DNA of 64,000 bases from Brevibacillus sp042683565 (GCF_042683565.1 NZ_JBHUJW010000028.1:1-64000); one strand, 5' to 3'. Counted from the first letter of the stretch, positions 51,092 to 59,526 are shown. Numbers and translations: made by a program. The notes: generated from the letters alone by a model not told the origin.

Positions 51092-51970
51092 GTGCGTATC
51101 TCGGTCAAAGCTCCGGCCAAAATCAATTTAACTCTGGATGTTCTCGCCAAGCGGCCGGACGGTTATCACGAAGTGGAAATGGTGATGACCACCGTGGACC
51201 TGGCGGATCGTGTAGATCTGACTCTGCGCGGAGATGGAGAGATTACGCTGGATTGCTCTGCCAGCTTTGTGCCCGATGATATTCGCAATCACGCGTACAA
51301 AGCGGCAGTTCTGTTAAAAGAACGCTATCGGGTGCGCGAAGGCGTACATTTGTATATCGACAAGCAGATTCCTGTAGCTGCGGGCCTCGCAGGAGGAAGC
51401 AGCGATGCTGCGGCCACGCTGCGCGGGTTGAATCAGCTGTGGAATTTGGGGCTTACTTTGGATGAGCTGGCACAGGTCGGCTCGGAGATCGGTTCGGACG
51501 TTCCTTTTTGCGTGTACGGGGGGACAGCGCTTGCCAAAGGGCGCGGAGAGCAAATTACGCGTCTGAATGCACCGTCACCGTGCTGGGTCATCCTCGCCAA
51601 GCCGCCGATCGGCGTGTCGACGGCGGATGTGTATGGAAACCTGCGCGTGCAGGAGATCCCGGCTCATCCATTGACGGGGCAAATGCTGCGGGCCATCCAG
51701 GAGCAGGACTTCTCCCTGATGTGCCAGGCGCTGGGCAACGTGCTCGAAAGTGTCACCTTGTCGCTTCATCCGCAGGTGAGGCAGATCAAGGAGCTGATGA
51801 TCGCATCCGGGGCAGACGGCGTGCTGATGTCAGGAAGCGGTCCTACGGTGTTTGCCCTCGTGCAAAAGGAAGCCAAGGTGCATCGGATCTACAACGCCTT
51901 GCGCGGATTTGTGAAAGATGTATTTGTTGCCCGAATGTTAGGTGCGCAAGAAGGGGAAATGCTTGCATGA
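51092..51970 (+). CDS. ispE: 4-diphosphocytidyl-2-C-methyl-D-erythritol kinase
   Basis: It phosphorylates CDP-ME in the MEP isoprenoid pathway. A GHMP kinase of 292 residues with KAPAKINLTLDVLAKRPDGY at the start. The ATP loop is PVAAGLAGGSSDAAATL and the C-terminal motif is MSGSGPTVFAL. The GTG at 51092 is preferred over the one at 51083 because AGAGGTG then sits at six bases and the protein starts MRISVKAPAKIN as in B. subtilis. An extended -10 (TGCTACAAT, 51042-51050) may be its promoter. Confidence 0.96.
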   Translation: MRISVKAPAKINLTLDVLAKRPDGYHEVEMVMTTVDLADRVDLTLRGDGEITLDCSASFVPDDIRNHAYKAAVLLKERYRVREGVHLYIDKQIPVAAGLAGGSSDAAATLRGLNQLWNLGLTLDELAQVGSEIGSDVPFCVYGGTALAKGRGEQITRLNAPSPCWVILAKPPIGVSTADVYGNLRVQEIPAHPLTGQMLRAIQEQDFSLMCQALGNVLESVTLSLHPQVRQIKELMIASGADGVLMSGSGPTVFALVQKEAKVHRIYNALRGFVKDVFVARMLGAQEGEMLA

Positions 51971-52025
51971 ACCCGTATAAAAATGATACATTAGCACCAT
52001 AATATTCGGTTTTGGAGGAAGAGCT

Positions 52026-52850
52026 ATGAAGAAATTGCGTAGAAGTGCTCGATTGGTCGATATGACCCAGCACTTGCTCGCCCATCCCCATACGCTGATT
52101 CCGCTCACTCTGTTTGCCGAACAATACGGGGCGGCGAAATCGTCCATTAGCGAAGACTTGTCCATCATCAAGGAAGCGTTTGAGGTCCAGGGTGTCGGCT
52201 TGTTGAAAACGGTGGCAGGCGCTGCCGGCGGAGTGAAGTACATTCCCCAGGTCAAAACGGATGAAGCACTGGACTTTATTCAACAACTGATCGGTCAATT
52301 GGCAAATCCGGATCGGCTCTTGCCAGGCGGATATTTGTACATGTCGGACGTGCTCGGAGATCCGGCCACCATGGCGCAGATCGGCAAGCTTTTCGCTACC
52401 GCGTATGCGGATAAAAATGTGGACGTGGTCATGACGGTGGAGACGAAAGGAATTCCGCTCGCGTATGCCACGGCGATGTTTTTGAATGTGCCTGTGGTGA
52501 TCGTGCGTCGTGACAACAAGGTGACGGAAGGTTCTGTCGTGAGCATCAACTACGTGTCCGGCTCCAGCAAGCGCATCCAGACGATGTCCCTCGCCCGCCG
52601 CGCTTTGGCGGAGCAATCCCGCGTCCTCATCGTGGACGACTTCATGAAAGCGGGGGGAACGCTCCGCGGGATGATCGACCTGCTGCAGGAATTCCGCGCG
52701 ACGGTCGTCGGCTGCGGTGTATTGGTCGAGACGACAGCGGACGTATCCGAGCGTCTGGTGGACGAGTACGTATCCCTCGCCAAGCTGCAAGACGTGGACG
52801 TCAAGGGCAAGCAAATTGAAATTGCGCTAGGCAGTTTTTTTGAGCGATAA
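52026..52850 (+). CDS. purR: Purine operon repressor PurR
   Basis: A 274-residue repressor of purine synthesis genes that is inactivated by PRPP. The N-terminal winged helix (SARLVDMTQHLLAHPHTLIP and SSISEDLSIIKEAF) is joined to a phosphoribosyltransferase-like domain. Its PRPP loop is VLIVDDFMKAGGTLRGM. GGAGGAAGAGCT precedes the ATG. It lies 55 bases after ispE and 94 before ridA, as in B. subtilis. It might control guaB in this window, but no clear PurR box pair was found there. Confidence 0.97.
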   Translation: MKKLRRSARLVDMTQHLLAHPHTLIPLTLFAEQYGAAKSSISEDLSIIKEAFEVQGVGLLKTVAGAAGGVKYIPQVKTDEALDFIQQLIGQLANPDRLLPGGYLYMSDVLGDPATMAQIGKLFATAYADKNVDVVMTVETKGIPLAYATAMFLNVPVVIVRRDNKVTEGSVVSINYVSGSSKRIQTMSLARRALAEQSRVLIVDDFMKAGGTLRGMIDLLQEFRATVVGCGVLVETTADVSERLVDEYVSLAKLQDVDVKGKQIEIALGSFFER

Positions 52851-52944
52851 GAATGGGCGACATTCTTGTCTCTCGGATGTGAGCGACGGCTTCGCCAAAC
52901 AGTCAGACGAAAGCCGGTTTTCAAAAAGAGAGGAGTAGATTCGC

Positions 52945-53328
52945 ATGGCAATCTCTTTTGTATCCACAGACAAAGCTCCGGCAGCGATTGGACCCTACAG
53001 TCAGGCTGCCAAGGTGGGGCCGTTCCTGTTTGCTTCCGGTCAAATTCCGCTGCGCCCGGACGGCACTCTCGTGGAGGGTGACATCGTCGAGCAGGCCCAT
53101 CAGGTTTTTGCCAACATTCAGGCGGTACTGGCAGAAGCGGGCGGCAGCTTGTCCAACGTCGTGAAAGCGACCGTCTTCATCAAGGACATGAACGATTTCG
53201 CCCGGCTCAATGAAGTTTACGGACAATATTTCGGCGATCACAAGCCGGCTCGCTCTACAGTGGAAGTAGCTCGCCTGCCGCGCGATGTGAAAGTGGAAAT
53301 TGAGATCGTAGCATACCTGGAAGCGTAA
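52945..53328 (+). CDS. ridA: RidA/YjgF-family enamine/imine deaminase
   Basis: A 127-residue trimeric protein that hydrolyses reactive 2-aminoacrylate and related imines made by PLP enzymes. The conserved IGPYSQAAKVGPFLFASGQI, the active-site Arg in PARSTVEVARLP and the acidic end VEIEIVAYLEA are all present. AGAGGAG precedes the ATG. In B. subtilis yabJ is cotranscribed with purR and affects PurR and AbrB regulation; the order is the same. Confidence 0.97.
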   Translation: MAISFVSTDKAPAAIGPYSQAAKVGPFLFASGQIPLRPDGTLVEGDIVEQAHQVFANIQAVLAEAGGSLSNVVKATVFIKDMNDFARLNEVYGQYFGDHKPARSTVEVARLPRDVKVEIEIVAYLEA

Positions 53329-53344
53329 GATCAGCTGCTTGCAG

Positions 53345-53383
53345 ACAGTCTCGTGCAAAATTCGCGCGGGGCTGTTTTTTTTT
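53345..53383 (+). terminator. ridA terminator
   Basis: ACAGTCTCG (53345-53353) pairs with CGGGGCTGT (53367-53375) using G-T pairs, followed by nine T residues. Confidence 0.75.
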
Positions 53384-53466
53384 CGCCATTTTTCCCCTGG
53401 CAAAATGCACGAATATTGTCGATATGAGCAAATATATATATTTTTTAAAAAATTTGCATGCGGATA

Positions 53467-53496
53467 GCAGGAATATTTACCCAGAGGGTGGAAATA
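53467..53496 (+). promoter_or_regulatory. SigH-type promoter of spoVG
   Basis: GCAGGAATA (53467-53475) matches RNAGGAWWW and GTGGAAATA (53488-53496) matches RNNGAATWW with one change, separated by 12 bases. B. subtilis spoVG is a textbook SigH gene. Confidence 0.7.
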
Positions 53497-53534
53497 ATCC
53501 TAAACGCTTTTCATAGATAAAGGGAGTGAACTAG

Positions 53535-53822
53535 ATGGAAGTAACAGACGTTAGACTTCGCCGAGTGAATACGGATGGTAGGATGAAAGCCATTGCGTCC
53601 ATTACAATTGACCATGAATTCGTGGTTCATGATATCCGTGTCATTGACGGAAACAATGGCATGTTCGTTGCCATGCCGAGCAAGCGTACACCGGATGGTG
53701 AATTCCGCGATATCGCGCATCCGATTTCCTCTACTACCCGCGAAAAAATTCAAGCGGCTGTCTTGACCGAATACGACCGTGTAGGTCAAGAAGAAGAAAG
53801 CACCATCGAAGCAGGTGCGTAG
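53535..53822 (+). CDS. spoVG: Septation/sporulation regulator SpoVG
   Basis: A 95-residue DNA/RNA-binding protein. VTDVRLRRVNTDGRMKAIAS, HDIRVIDGNNGMFVAMPSKR and DIAHPISSTTREKIQ are almost invariant across Firmicutes. It influences asymmetric division, cell-wall genes and sporulation. AAAGGGAG lies before the ATG. A SigH-like promoter stands upstream and a bidirectional terminator downstream. Confidence 0.98.
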   Translation: MEVTDVRLRRVNTDGRMKAIASITIDHEFVVHDIRVIDGNNGMFVAMPSKRTPDGEFRDIAHPISSTTREKIQAAVLTEYDRVGQEEESTIEAGA

Positions 53823-53833
53823 CCGAAACAAAC

Positions 53834-53863
53834 AAGCACCCTGTCTCCTCTGGCAGGGTGCTT
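53834..53863. terminator. Bidirectional terminator between spoVG and the CobW gene
   Basis: AAGCACCCTG (53834-53843) pairs perfectly with CAGGGTGCTT (53854-53863). The minus-strand tail TTGTTTGTTT serves the CobW gene, and a shorter T tail serves spoVG. Confidence 0.85.
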
Positions 53864-53873
53864 TGACGTCTGA

Positions 53874-54890
53874 TTACCGATAGCATGTTTCCAGATCGGC
53901 AATGATTTTGTCCCGGTCCATGCCTTCCCCGATAAAGACGGCCACCATTTTCGGTCCGTGATTCTCAAACGGAAACAGGTGGACCTGATTGTCGGTGTGC
54001 TGAAACGAAATCAGCTCGTCTTTTCCGTGAAACAGGACGTAGCCTTTTGCCCGATAGACGTTTTTCGGCAGGCTGTACAGGAAGTCTTCAAACTTTTCGG
54101 CATCCACTGGTCCGGCAAAGGGGTAGGAGAACGTCTCGATGCTGTTGTACAAGGACGGCTGGCTTGTGCGCAAGCCGATGGACTGCTTCAGCCGATCCAT
54201 CGCGGACATGCGGCCGATCGTTTTTTGGACGGGTACGGAGCGGCCGGCTTCCCGGGCTGCAGCGGCAATATCGTGCAGGCGGGAGACGGACAGCAGGGTG
54301 TGCAGGTCTACGTCGCTCTGGACGGTGAGGTGGACGGGAGCCGCCGGGTTTAGCTCGGACAGCTTTCGCTTGACCTTTTCCAGCGTTTCGGCAGGTGTCG
54401 TGTCTACCTTGTTCACCAGCAGCATGTCCGCATATTTGACCTGGTTGCGGATCGTTTTCACGAGAGGGCCTGTAGACTGGAAGCGCGAGTTCAGCTCCAG
54501 AAAGCGGGAGGCGTCCACGACCGTGATGATTCCCCGCAATTCGATTTTCTCGTACAGTTCCGGATGCGTCAGTCCGTCGACTACGTCGATGGGATCGGCG
54601 ACACCTGTCGTTTCGATGAGGATTTTATCGGGATGGAGGGAGGAAATTACTTCCTTCAGACTCTCCGTCATCTCGCCCTGAATGGTGCAGCAGATGCATC
54701 CGTCCAGCAGCTTTTTCACCGGAAAGCCAAACCCTTGCAGCATTTCCCCATCAATATCTTCCTCGCCCATTTCGTTCATGACGACGACGACTTTCCCTTC
54801 CTGCGTCCGCAGATGAGTGAGCAGTTTCTGCAACAGAGTGGTTTTTCCGCTGCCGAGGTAACCGGTCAGCAAGAACACCTGTGAGCTCAT
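53874..54890 (-). CDS. CobW/COG0523-family GTPase (metal chaperone)
   Basis: A 338-residue G3E GTPase. Walker A is TGYLGSGKTT, the metal-binding loop is GCICC, Walker B is around ILIETTGVADP, and the guanine-specificity motif is VNKVD. A C-terminal CobW_C domain follows (RAKGYVLFHGKDELISFQHT). Relatives deliver zinc or cobalt and are often induced by zinc shortage, but no Zur box was recognised upstream. The ATG at 54890 has AAAGGAGG before it. It interrupts the spoVG-glmU neighbourhood conserved in bacilli, so it is a later insertion. Confidence 0.93.
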   Translation of the reverse strand: MSSQVFLLTGYLGSGKTTLLQKLLTHLRTQEGKVVVVMNEMGEEDIDGEMLQGFGFPVKKLLDGCICCTIQGEMTESLKEVISSLHPDKILIETTGVADPIDVVDGLTHPELYEKIELRGIITVVDASRFLELNSRFQSTGPLVKTIRNQVKYADMLLVNKVDTTPAETLEKVKRKLSELNPAAPVHLTVQSDVDLHTLLSVSRLHDIAAAAREAGRSVPVQKTIGRMSAMDRLKQSIGLRTSQPSLYNSIETFSYPFAGPVDAEKFEDFLYSLPKNVYRAKGYVLFHGKDELISFQHTDNQVHLFPFENHGPKMVAVFIGEGMDRDKIIADLETCYR

Positions 54891-55028
54891 TTGTTTCGAC
54901 CTCCTTTGCGATAACCCCCTATTGTCCATCAATATACCATACGATAATCAGAAAATTAAATGTTGTCGGATGTTTGTCCGACTTTCAGGCAATGTCCGGA
55001 AAACGGCGATAATCCTGCGCCATGTGTC

Positions 55029-55057
55029 TTGAAATCCACATATGATTAAGATATAGT
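55029..55057 (+). promoter_or_regulatory. SigA promoter of glmU-prs
   Basis: TTGAAA at 55029-55034 and TATAGT at 55052-55057 are exactly 17 bases apart, 31 bases before glmU. Confidence 0.7.
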
Positions 55058-55088
55058 CATTGTGGAACTTCTACGATGGAGGGTTAAC

Positions 55089-56474
55089 ATGTCTAAGATC
55101 CATGCCGTGGTTCTGGCTGCCGGTCAGGGCACACGGATGAAATCGAAGCTGTACAAGGTCCTGCACCCTGTATGCGGGAAGCCGATGGTCCAACATGTCG
55201 TGGACACGATGGCGTCCATGCAGGTGGAGGATATCGTTGTCGTCGTAGGTCATGGTGCAGACGCAGTCCGCGCCACACTGGGCGAGGGCGTTGCATATGC
55301 ACTGCAAGAAGAACAGTTGGGAACGGCGCATGCCGTCCAGCAGGCAGCGCCATTTTTACATGATAAAGAAGGTACTACGTTGCTTTTGTACGGAGACGTC
55401 CCTCTTTTGTCTGCAGAGACGTTGTCCGCATTGTTGACCTATCACGAAGAGCAGCAAGCGGCTGCGACCGTGTTGACTGCCGTGCTGTCCGACCCGACTG
55501 GCTACGGGCGCATCGTGCGCGATGAGGCAGGCGAAGTATTGCGAATCGTGGAACACAAGGACGCTGCTGCCGAGGAACGGGCGATCCGGGAAATCAATAC
55601 GGGCATATACTGCTATGACAACCAAAAACTTTGGAAAGCATTGGCGCAAGTGAAAAATGACAATGCACAAGGCGAATACTACGTAACAGATGTCGTCGGC
55701 ATTCTGCGGGATGCAGGTGAAAAAGTGGCGGCTTTTGAAGCGGCCGATCCGGATGAAACGATGGGCGTCAATGACCGTGTGCAGCTGTCCGAAGCGGAAG
55801 CGTACATGAGACGGCGCATTGCCACGGCTCATATGCGTAGTGGCGTGACGATCGTGGACCCGTCCTCCACGTACATCGAGGCGGACGTGAAGATCGCAGC
55901 CGATACGGTGATCCATCCCGGCACCTTCCTGCGCGGGCGGACAACCATTGGCGCGGATTGCGTCATTGGACCGCATGCTGACCTGACCGATGTGACGGTA
56001 GGGGACGGCGTTACCCTGACCTACACCGTCATGACCGATGCGCGCGTGGAGCAGGAGAGCACGGTGGGACCGTTTGCATATGTGCGTCCGGGCAGCGTGA
56101 TCGGTCCAAGGGCAAAAATCGGCGACTTCGTGGAGCTGAAAAATACGAAGATCGGCGAAGGCTCGAAAGTTCCGCACCTCAGCTACGTAGGGGACGCCGA
56201 AATTGGCGACGGCGTCAATATCGGCTGTGGAACGATTACCGTCAACTACGACGGTGCTGTGAAACACAAAACGGTGGTGCAGGACGGCGCGTTCATCGGC
56301 TGCAACACCAATCTGGTCGCTCCGGTCACCGTTGGACAGAATGCCTACGTGGCTGCGGGTTCGACGATCACTCAGGATGTTCCTGACAATGCGCTGGCGA
56401 TTGCCCGCGAACGACAAATGAATAAAATCGACTACGCCAACAGAATGCCTCGCAAGGGCAAAAAGCAATCATAA
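55089..56474 (+). CDS. glmU: Bifunctional GlcN-1-P acetyltransferase / UDP-GlcNAc pyrophosphorylase
   Basis: It makes UDP-GlcNAc for peptidoglycan and teichoic acids. The N-terminal uridyltransferase (residues ~1-230) has VVLAAGQGTRMKSKLYKVLH, LYGDVPL and the metal Asp. The C-terminal acetyltransferase is a left-handed beta-helix of hexapeptide repeats (IGDFVELKNTKIGEGSKVPH). The catalytic His-containing turn is around YVGDAEIGDGVNIGCG. 461 residues is normal. GGAGGGTT precedes the ATG at 55089. prs follows after 21 bases. Confidence 0.98.
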   Translation: MSKIHAVVLAAGQGTRMKSKLYKVLHPVCGKPMVQHVVDTMASMQVEDIVVVVGHGADAVRATLGEGVAYALQEEQLGTAHAVQQAAPFLHDKEGTTLLLYGDVPLLSAETLSALLTYHEEQQAAATVLTAVLSDPTGYGRIVRDEAGEVLRIVEHKDAAAEERAIREINTGIYCYDNQKLWKALAQVKNDNAQGEYYVTDVVGILRDAGEKVAAFEAADPDETMGVNDRVQLSEAEAYMRRRIATAHMRSGVTIVDPSSTYIEADVKIAADTVIHPGTFLRGRTTIGADCVIGPHADLTDVTVGDGVTLTYTVMTDARVEQESTVGPFAYVRPGSVIGPRAKIGDFVELKNTKIGEGSKVPHLSYVGDAEIGDGVNIGCGTITVNYDGAVKHKTVVQDGAFIGCNTNLVAPVTVGQNAYVAAGSTITQDVPDNALAIARERQMNKIDYANRMPRKGKKQS

Positions 56475-56495
56475 CGGGAGGTTCTCGAGAATATC

Positions 56496-57446
56496 ATGGC
56501 TAACTACCGCGATCCAAAACTGAAAGTCTTTACGTGTAACGCAAACCCTGAACTGGCGAAGGAAATCGCTGAACACATCGGTGTCCCGCTCGGAAACGCA
56601 CAGGCTGTGCGCTTCAGTGATGGCGAGTGCCAAATCAAATTGAATGAAAGCGTTCGCGGTTGTGACGTATTTGTTATTCAGCCAACCTCTGCTCCCGTTA
56701 ATGAGCACTTGATGGAGCTATTGGTAATGGTGGACGCATTGAAACGCGCCTCCGCCAAGAGCATCAACGTCGTGATCCCTTACTACGGCTATGCCCGTCA
56801 GGACCGAAAAGCACGCGCGCGCGATCCGATTACCGCGAAGCTCGTTGCCAACCTGATCGAGACAGCTGGCGCGCAACGCGTCATCACCATGGATCTGCAC
56901 GCGACTCAAATCCAGGGTTTCTTCGACATCCCGGTGGATCATCTGTTGGGCGTACCGATTTTGGCAAAACATTTCTCCGAAAAAGGTCTGTCTGATATCG
57001 TGGTGGTATCTCCTGACCACGGCGGCGTTACCCGTGCCCGCAAGCTTGCGGAGCGTCTGGAAGCGCCGATCGCGATTATCGACAAGCGCCGTCCGGAGCC
57101 AAACGTAGCGGAAGTCATGAATATCGTAGGGAATATCGAAGGCAAGACCGCGATCATTATCGACGACATCATCGACACAGCGGGAACGATCACGCTGGCT
57201 GCCAATGCGCTGGTAGAAGCAGGCGCGCGCGAAGTATACGCGTGCTGCACGCATCCGGTTCTGTCCGGTCCGGCGATCGAGCGCATCAGCAATTCCAAAA
57301 TTCGCGAGCTGATCGTCACCAACTCCATTCCGCTCTCCAAAGAACAGATTATCGACAAAATCACCGTGCTGTCCGTTGCACCGATTATCGGTGAAGCAAT
57401 CATCCGCGTCCACGAAGAGCTGTCGGTAAGCAAGCTGTTCGACTAA
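56496..57446 (+). CDS. prs: Ribose-phosphate pyrophosphokinase
   Basis: It forms PRPP from ribose 5-phosphate and ATP for purine, pyrimidine, His, Trp and NAD synthesis. The 316-residue class I enzyme has VIPYYGYARQDRKARARDPI (ATP/regulatory flexible loop), VVVSPDHGGVTRARKLAERL and the PRPP loop IIIDDIIDTAGTI. GGGAGG precedes the ATG. It is cotranscribed with glmU and perhaps ctc. Its product inactivates PurR encoded nearby. Confidence 0.98.
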   Translation: MANYRDPKLKVFTCNANPELAKEIAEHIGVPLGNAQAVRFSDGECQIKLNESVRGCDVFVIQPTSAPVNEHLMELLVMVDALKRASAKSINVVIPYYGYARQDRKARARDPITAKLVANLIETAGAQRVITMDLHATQIQGFFDIPVDHLLGVPILAKHFSEKGLSDIVVVSPDHGGVTRARKLAERLEAPIAIIDKRRPEPNVAEVMNIVGNIEGKTAIIIDDIIDTAGTITLAANALVEAGAREVYACCTHPVLSGPAIERISNSKIRELIVTNSIPLSKEQIIDKITVLSVAPIIGEAIIRVHEELSVSKLFD

Positions 57447-57471
57447 TTGCCGCTGTCAAGACAGGCATGAC

Positions 57472-57490
57472 ATCCCCTTGCAAAGGGGAT
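57472..57490 (+). terminator. Small hairpin after prs
   Basis: ATCCCCTT (57472-57479) pairs with AAGGGGAT (57483-57490) over a 3-base loop. No T tail follows, so it may be an RNA stabiliser rather than a terminator. Confidence 0.4.
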
Positions 57491-57496
57491 TGAAAC

Positions 57497-57557
57497 AAAC
57501 CTCCTTTGGACAAGCTAGTGAGGAAACTTTTACTAGCGGTCTAAAGGAGGTTTTTTT
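57497..57557 (+). promoter_or_regulatory. Hairpin leader of ctc overlapping its ribosome binding site
   Basis: AAACCTCCTTT (57497-57507) is the exact complement of AAAGGAGGTTT (57543-57553), which is the Shine-Dalgarno sequence of ctc. An inner stem GCTAGT (57514-57519) / ACTAGC (57532-57537) fits inside, and a seven-T run follows up to the GTG. The element can act as a terminator and also hide the ribosome binding site. This suggests regulation, possibly feedback by L25 or stress control of ctc. Confidence 0.75.
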
Positions 57558-58178
57558 GTGGAAGCGATTCAGGGTCAAATGCGAGCAGAGGGCATGGGCA
57601 ATTCGGTCAAGGCATTGCGGCGAAACGGCTGGGTGCCCGGCATTGTTTACGGCTCCGGCATGAGCAATCAGAAAATACAGGTGCAGGGCAGAGAGCTGGA
57701 TGCGGCACTTCGCCGACAAGCGACAAATAAACCTTATAAACTGCAGATAGATGGCAATACGTACGATGTCATGGTAAACGAGCTGCAGCGTCATCCAGTG
57801 ATGGGCAACATTCTGCACGCGGACTTCAGAAAGATCAACATGAATGAAAAGATCATGACGATCGTTCCTCTGCTGATGTCGGGCGATCCCGAGCTCGGCG
57901 TGGCGACGCTGGTACGCCACAACGTAGAGGTCAGCTGCCTGCCGGGCAATATTCCAGAATCATTCACGGTCAATGTGGATGGCCTGAACATCGGTGACGT
58001 GGTGCTGGCCAGTGACCTCACCGTCCCGCCGGGAGTCGAACTGGGCGTGGATCCGACAGAAGTGCTGATCAGCATCCTGCCCGTCAAAGCCAAATCGGAA
58101 GAATCGATCGAAGCCCAGCACGAAGCCGAACAAGTGGCAGAAGCCGCCGGTTCGACAGAACAGTCCAAGCGTGTATAA
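57558..58178 (+). CDS. ctc: Ribosomal protein L25 / general stress protein Ctc
   Basis: A 206-residue two-domain L25 that binds 5S rRNA. The N-terminal L25 domain has RNGWVPGIVYGSG, VMVNELQRHPVMGNILHADF. The C-terminal TL5/CTC domain begins near residue 100 and ends in an acidic Glu/Ala-rich tail (EESIEAQHEAEQVAEAA). B. subtilis ctc is induced by stress through SigB; no SigB promoter was recognised here. The GTG at 57558 follows the sequestered AAAGGAGG by seven bases. It lies between prs and pth as usual. Confidence 0.95.
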   Translation: MEAIQGQMRAEGMGNSVKALRRNGWVPGIVYGSGMSNQKIQVQGRELDAALRRQATNKPYKLQIDGNTYDVMVNELQRHPVMGNILHADFRKINMNEKIMTIVPLLMSGDPELGVATLVRHNVEVSCLPGNIPESFTVNVDGLNIGDVVLASDLTVPPGVELGVDPTEVLISILPVKAKSEESIEAQHEAEQVAEAAGSTEQSKRV

Positions 58179-58187
58179 AGACAAGAA

Positions 58188-58217
58188 GGCTCGGGAGCAA
58201 GCTGCCCGGGTCTTTTT
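58188..58217 (+). terminator. ctc terminator
   Basis: GGCTCGGG (58188-58195) pairs with CCCGGGTC (58205-58212) with G-T pairs, followed by TTTTT. Confidence 0.75.
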
Positions 58218-58267
58218 GATTGGGGAAAAAGCTGACGAAACCCCCGCCGACCACCAACAGCTGTCCA

Positions 58268-58467
58268 GGAAAAAGGGGAGAAAAGCGAAGGCATTAGGGA
58301 CACTACCCAGGCGGAGCGGAGAAAGCGGAACAGGCTTGAGCGGCCACCTCTGAACCAGCTTCCTCGAGATGACAACTTTGGCCGCCGTTCCGCTTTCGGA
58401 GCGCAGCCGGACAGTAAAAGCCCCCCTGCAGTGTCCCTACTAGCCGGTAGCGTTCTCCCCTTTTTCC
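58268..58467. repeat. Large nested inverted repeat (about 200 nt) between ctc and pth
   Basis: Four pairs of perfectly complementary arms are nested in order. They are GGAAAAAGGGGAGAA (58268-58282) with 58453-58467, TAGGGACACT (58295-58304) with 58430-58439, GAAAGCGGAAC (58321-58331) with 58387-58397, and GCGGCC (58340-58345) with 58380-58385. The central ~34 bases are unpaired. No protein or known RNA family is recognised. It could be a MITE-like element, a structured RNA or a protein-binding cruciform. Apart from the ctc terminator and the pth promoter region, nothing else is seen in the 58179-58566 gap. Confidence 0.85.
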
Positions 58468-58566
58468 GCCACGGCACTAAAGCCCGAACGACCGTGCTTT
58501 TAAAAAGCCCTGTCTTTTGTTCCCGAGACCATTCTAGTACAATGGGAAAGAGTAGGAGGGATCACC

Positions 58567-59136
58567 GTGAAGGTAATCATCGGGCTGGGCAATCCCGGCA
58601 AGAAATACGAAGACACCAGACATAATGCCGGATTTATGGCCATAGATAAAATAAGCGACAAATGGGGCATTCCCGTACAGCAGAACAAATTCCGTGCGCT
58701 CGTGGGAGAGGGCAGGATCGAGGGAGAGAAAGTCTTGCTCGTGAAACCGCAGACCTACATGAACCTCTCGGGGGAATCCGTCGCGGAAATCATGAAATTT
58801 TACAAGCTCATTCCGGATGAGCTCGTGGTCATTTACGACGACCTCGACATGCCGACCGGACAGCTCCGCTTGCGGGAAAAAGGAAGCGCAGGCGGGCACA
58901 ACGGGATCAAATCGATGATCCAGCACCTCGGGACGCAGGAATTCAAACGGATCAAGGTAGGCATCGGCCGCCCCGAGCCAGGCCGCAGCGTCAGTGATTA
59001 CGTGCTGCAGTCTTTCCCGGCTGCAGAGCGGGCAGAGATCAACGAGGCGGTCAGTCTGGCTGCAGACGCAGCGGCGATGTGGACCCGTGAGCCTTTTGTC
59101 AAGGTCATGAACCATTACAACAGCCTCAAGCGGTAG
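58567..59136 (+). CDS. pth: Peptidyl-tRNA hydrolase
   Basis: It releases peptides from prematurely dropped peptidyl-tRNA; the B. subtilis gene is spoVC. The 189-residue enzyme has the start VIIGLGNPGKKYEDTRHNAG with catalytic His. VKPQTYMNLSGESV, VIYDDLDMPTGQLRLREKGS and GGHNGIKSMIQHLGT are all conserved. The GTG start at 58567 has AGGAGG upstream. A TACAAT at 58538-58543 with a poor -35 may be its promoter. Confidence 0.97.
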   Translation: MKVIIGLGNPGKKYEDTRHNAGFMAIDKISDKWGIPVQQNKFRALVGEGRIEGEKVLLVKPQTYMNLSGESVAEIMKFYKLIPDELVVIYDDLDMPTGQLRLREKGSAGGHNGIKSMIQHLGTQEFKRIKVGIGRPEPGRSVSDYVLQSFPAAERAEINEAVSLAADAAAMWTREPFVKVMNHYNSLKR

Positions 59137-59229
59137 ACGGTCTGGTCGCCGCGCGCCGTACAGGTTAGTATGATTTTCCACCCATCCGTCCATACTAAGC
59201 GATATGAAAGGGATGGGGGTGGCATATAC

Positions 59230-59460
59230 TTGAGCATACGTTATACATGTCGCTGCTGCGGAATGAAGATCGCGGAATTTGACGAATCGCAAGTATCCGA
59301 AGCACAGCTTGGGTTTGATTCCTTGACCCCTGATGAGCGGGCTCTTATAATATCGAGAGAACAAAGTGGAGATACGGTCGTCAGCATTATGTGCGACTAC
59401 TGCCGTGAAGCGCTGATACAGAATCCGGAGCTTTCTTTGGTTGGAAACCCACTGCAATGA
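59230..59460 (+). CDS. fin: Anti-SigF factor Fin (YabK)
   Basis: A 76-residue zinc protein with RYTCRCCGMKIAEF at the start, the central LGFDSLTPDERALII and a second pair in MCDYCREALIQNP. Fin helps switch from SigF to SigG in the forespore by inhibiting SigF. The TTG start at 59230 is chosen because GGGGGTGG lies upstream and the family N-terminus fits; the frame upstream is not conserved. It is located between pth and mfd as in B. subtilis. Confidence 0.93.
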   Translation: MSIRYTCRCCGMKIAEFDESQVSEAQLGFDSLTPDERALIISREQSGDTVVSIMCDYCREALIQNPELSLVGNPLQ

Positions 59461-59492
59461 GCGGATATCTCGTTAAGAAGGCTTGCACTGAC

Positions 59493-59526
59493 AAGGCCTT
59501 AGCTTGGGGAGCTAAGGCTTCTTTTC
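59493..59526 (+). terminator. fin terminator
   Basis: AAGGCCTTAGCT pairs with AGCTAAGGCTT over a short loop, followed by CTTTT. Confidence 0.8.
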
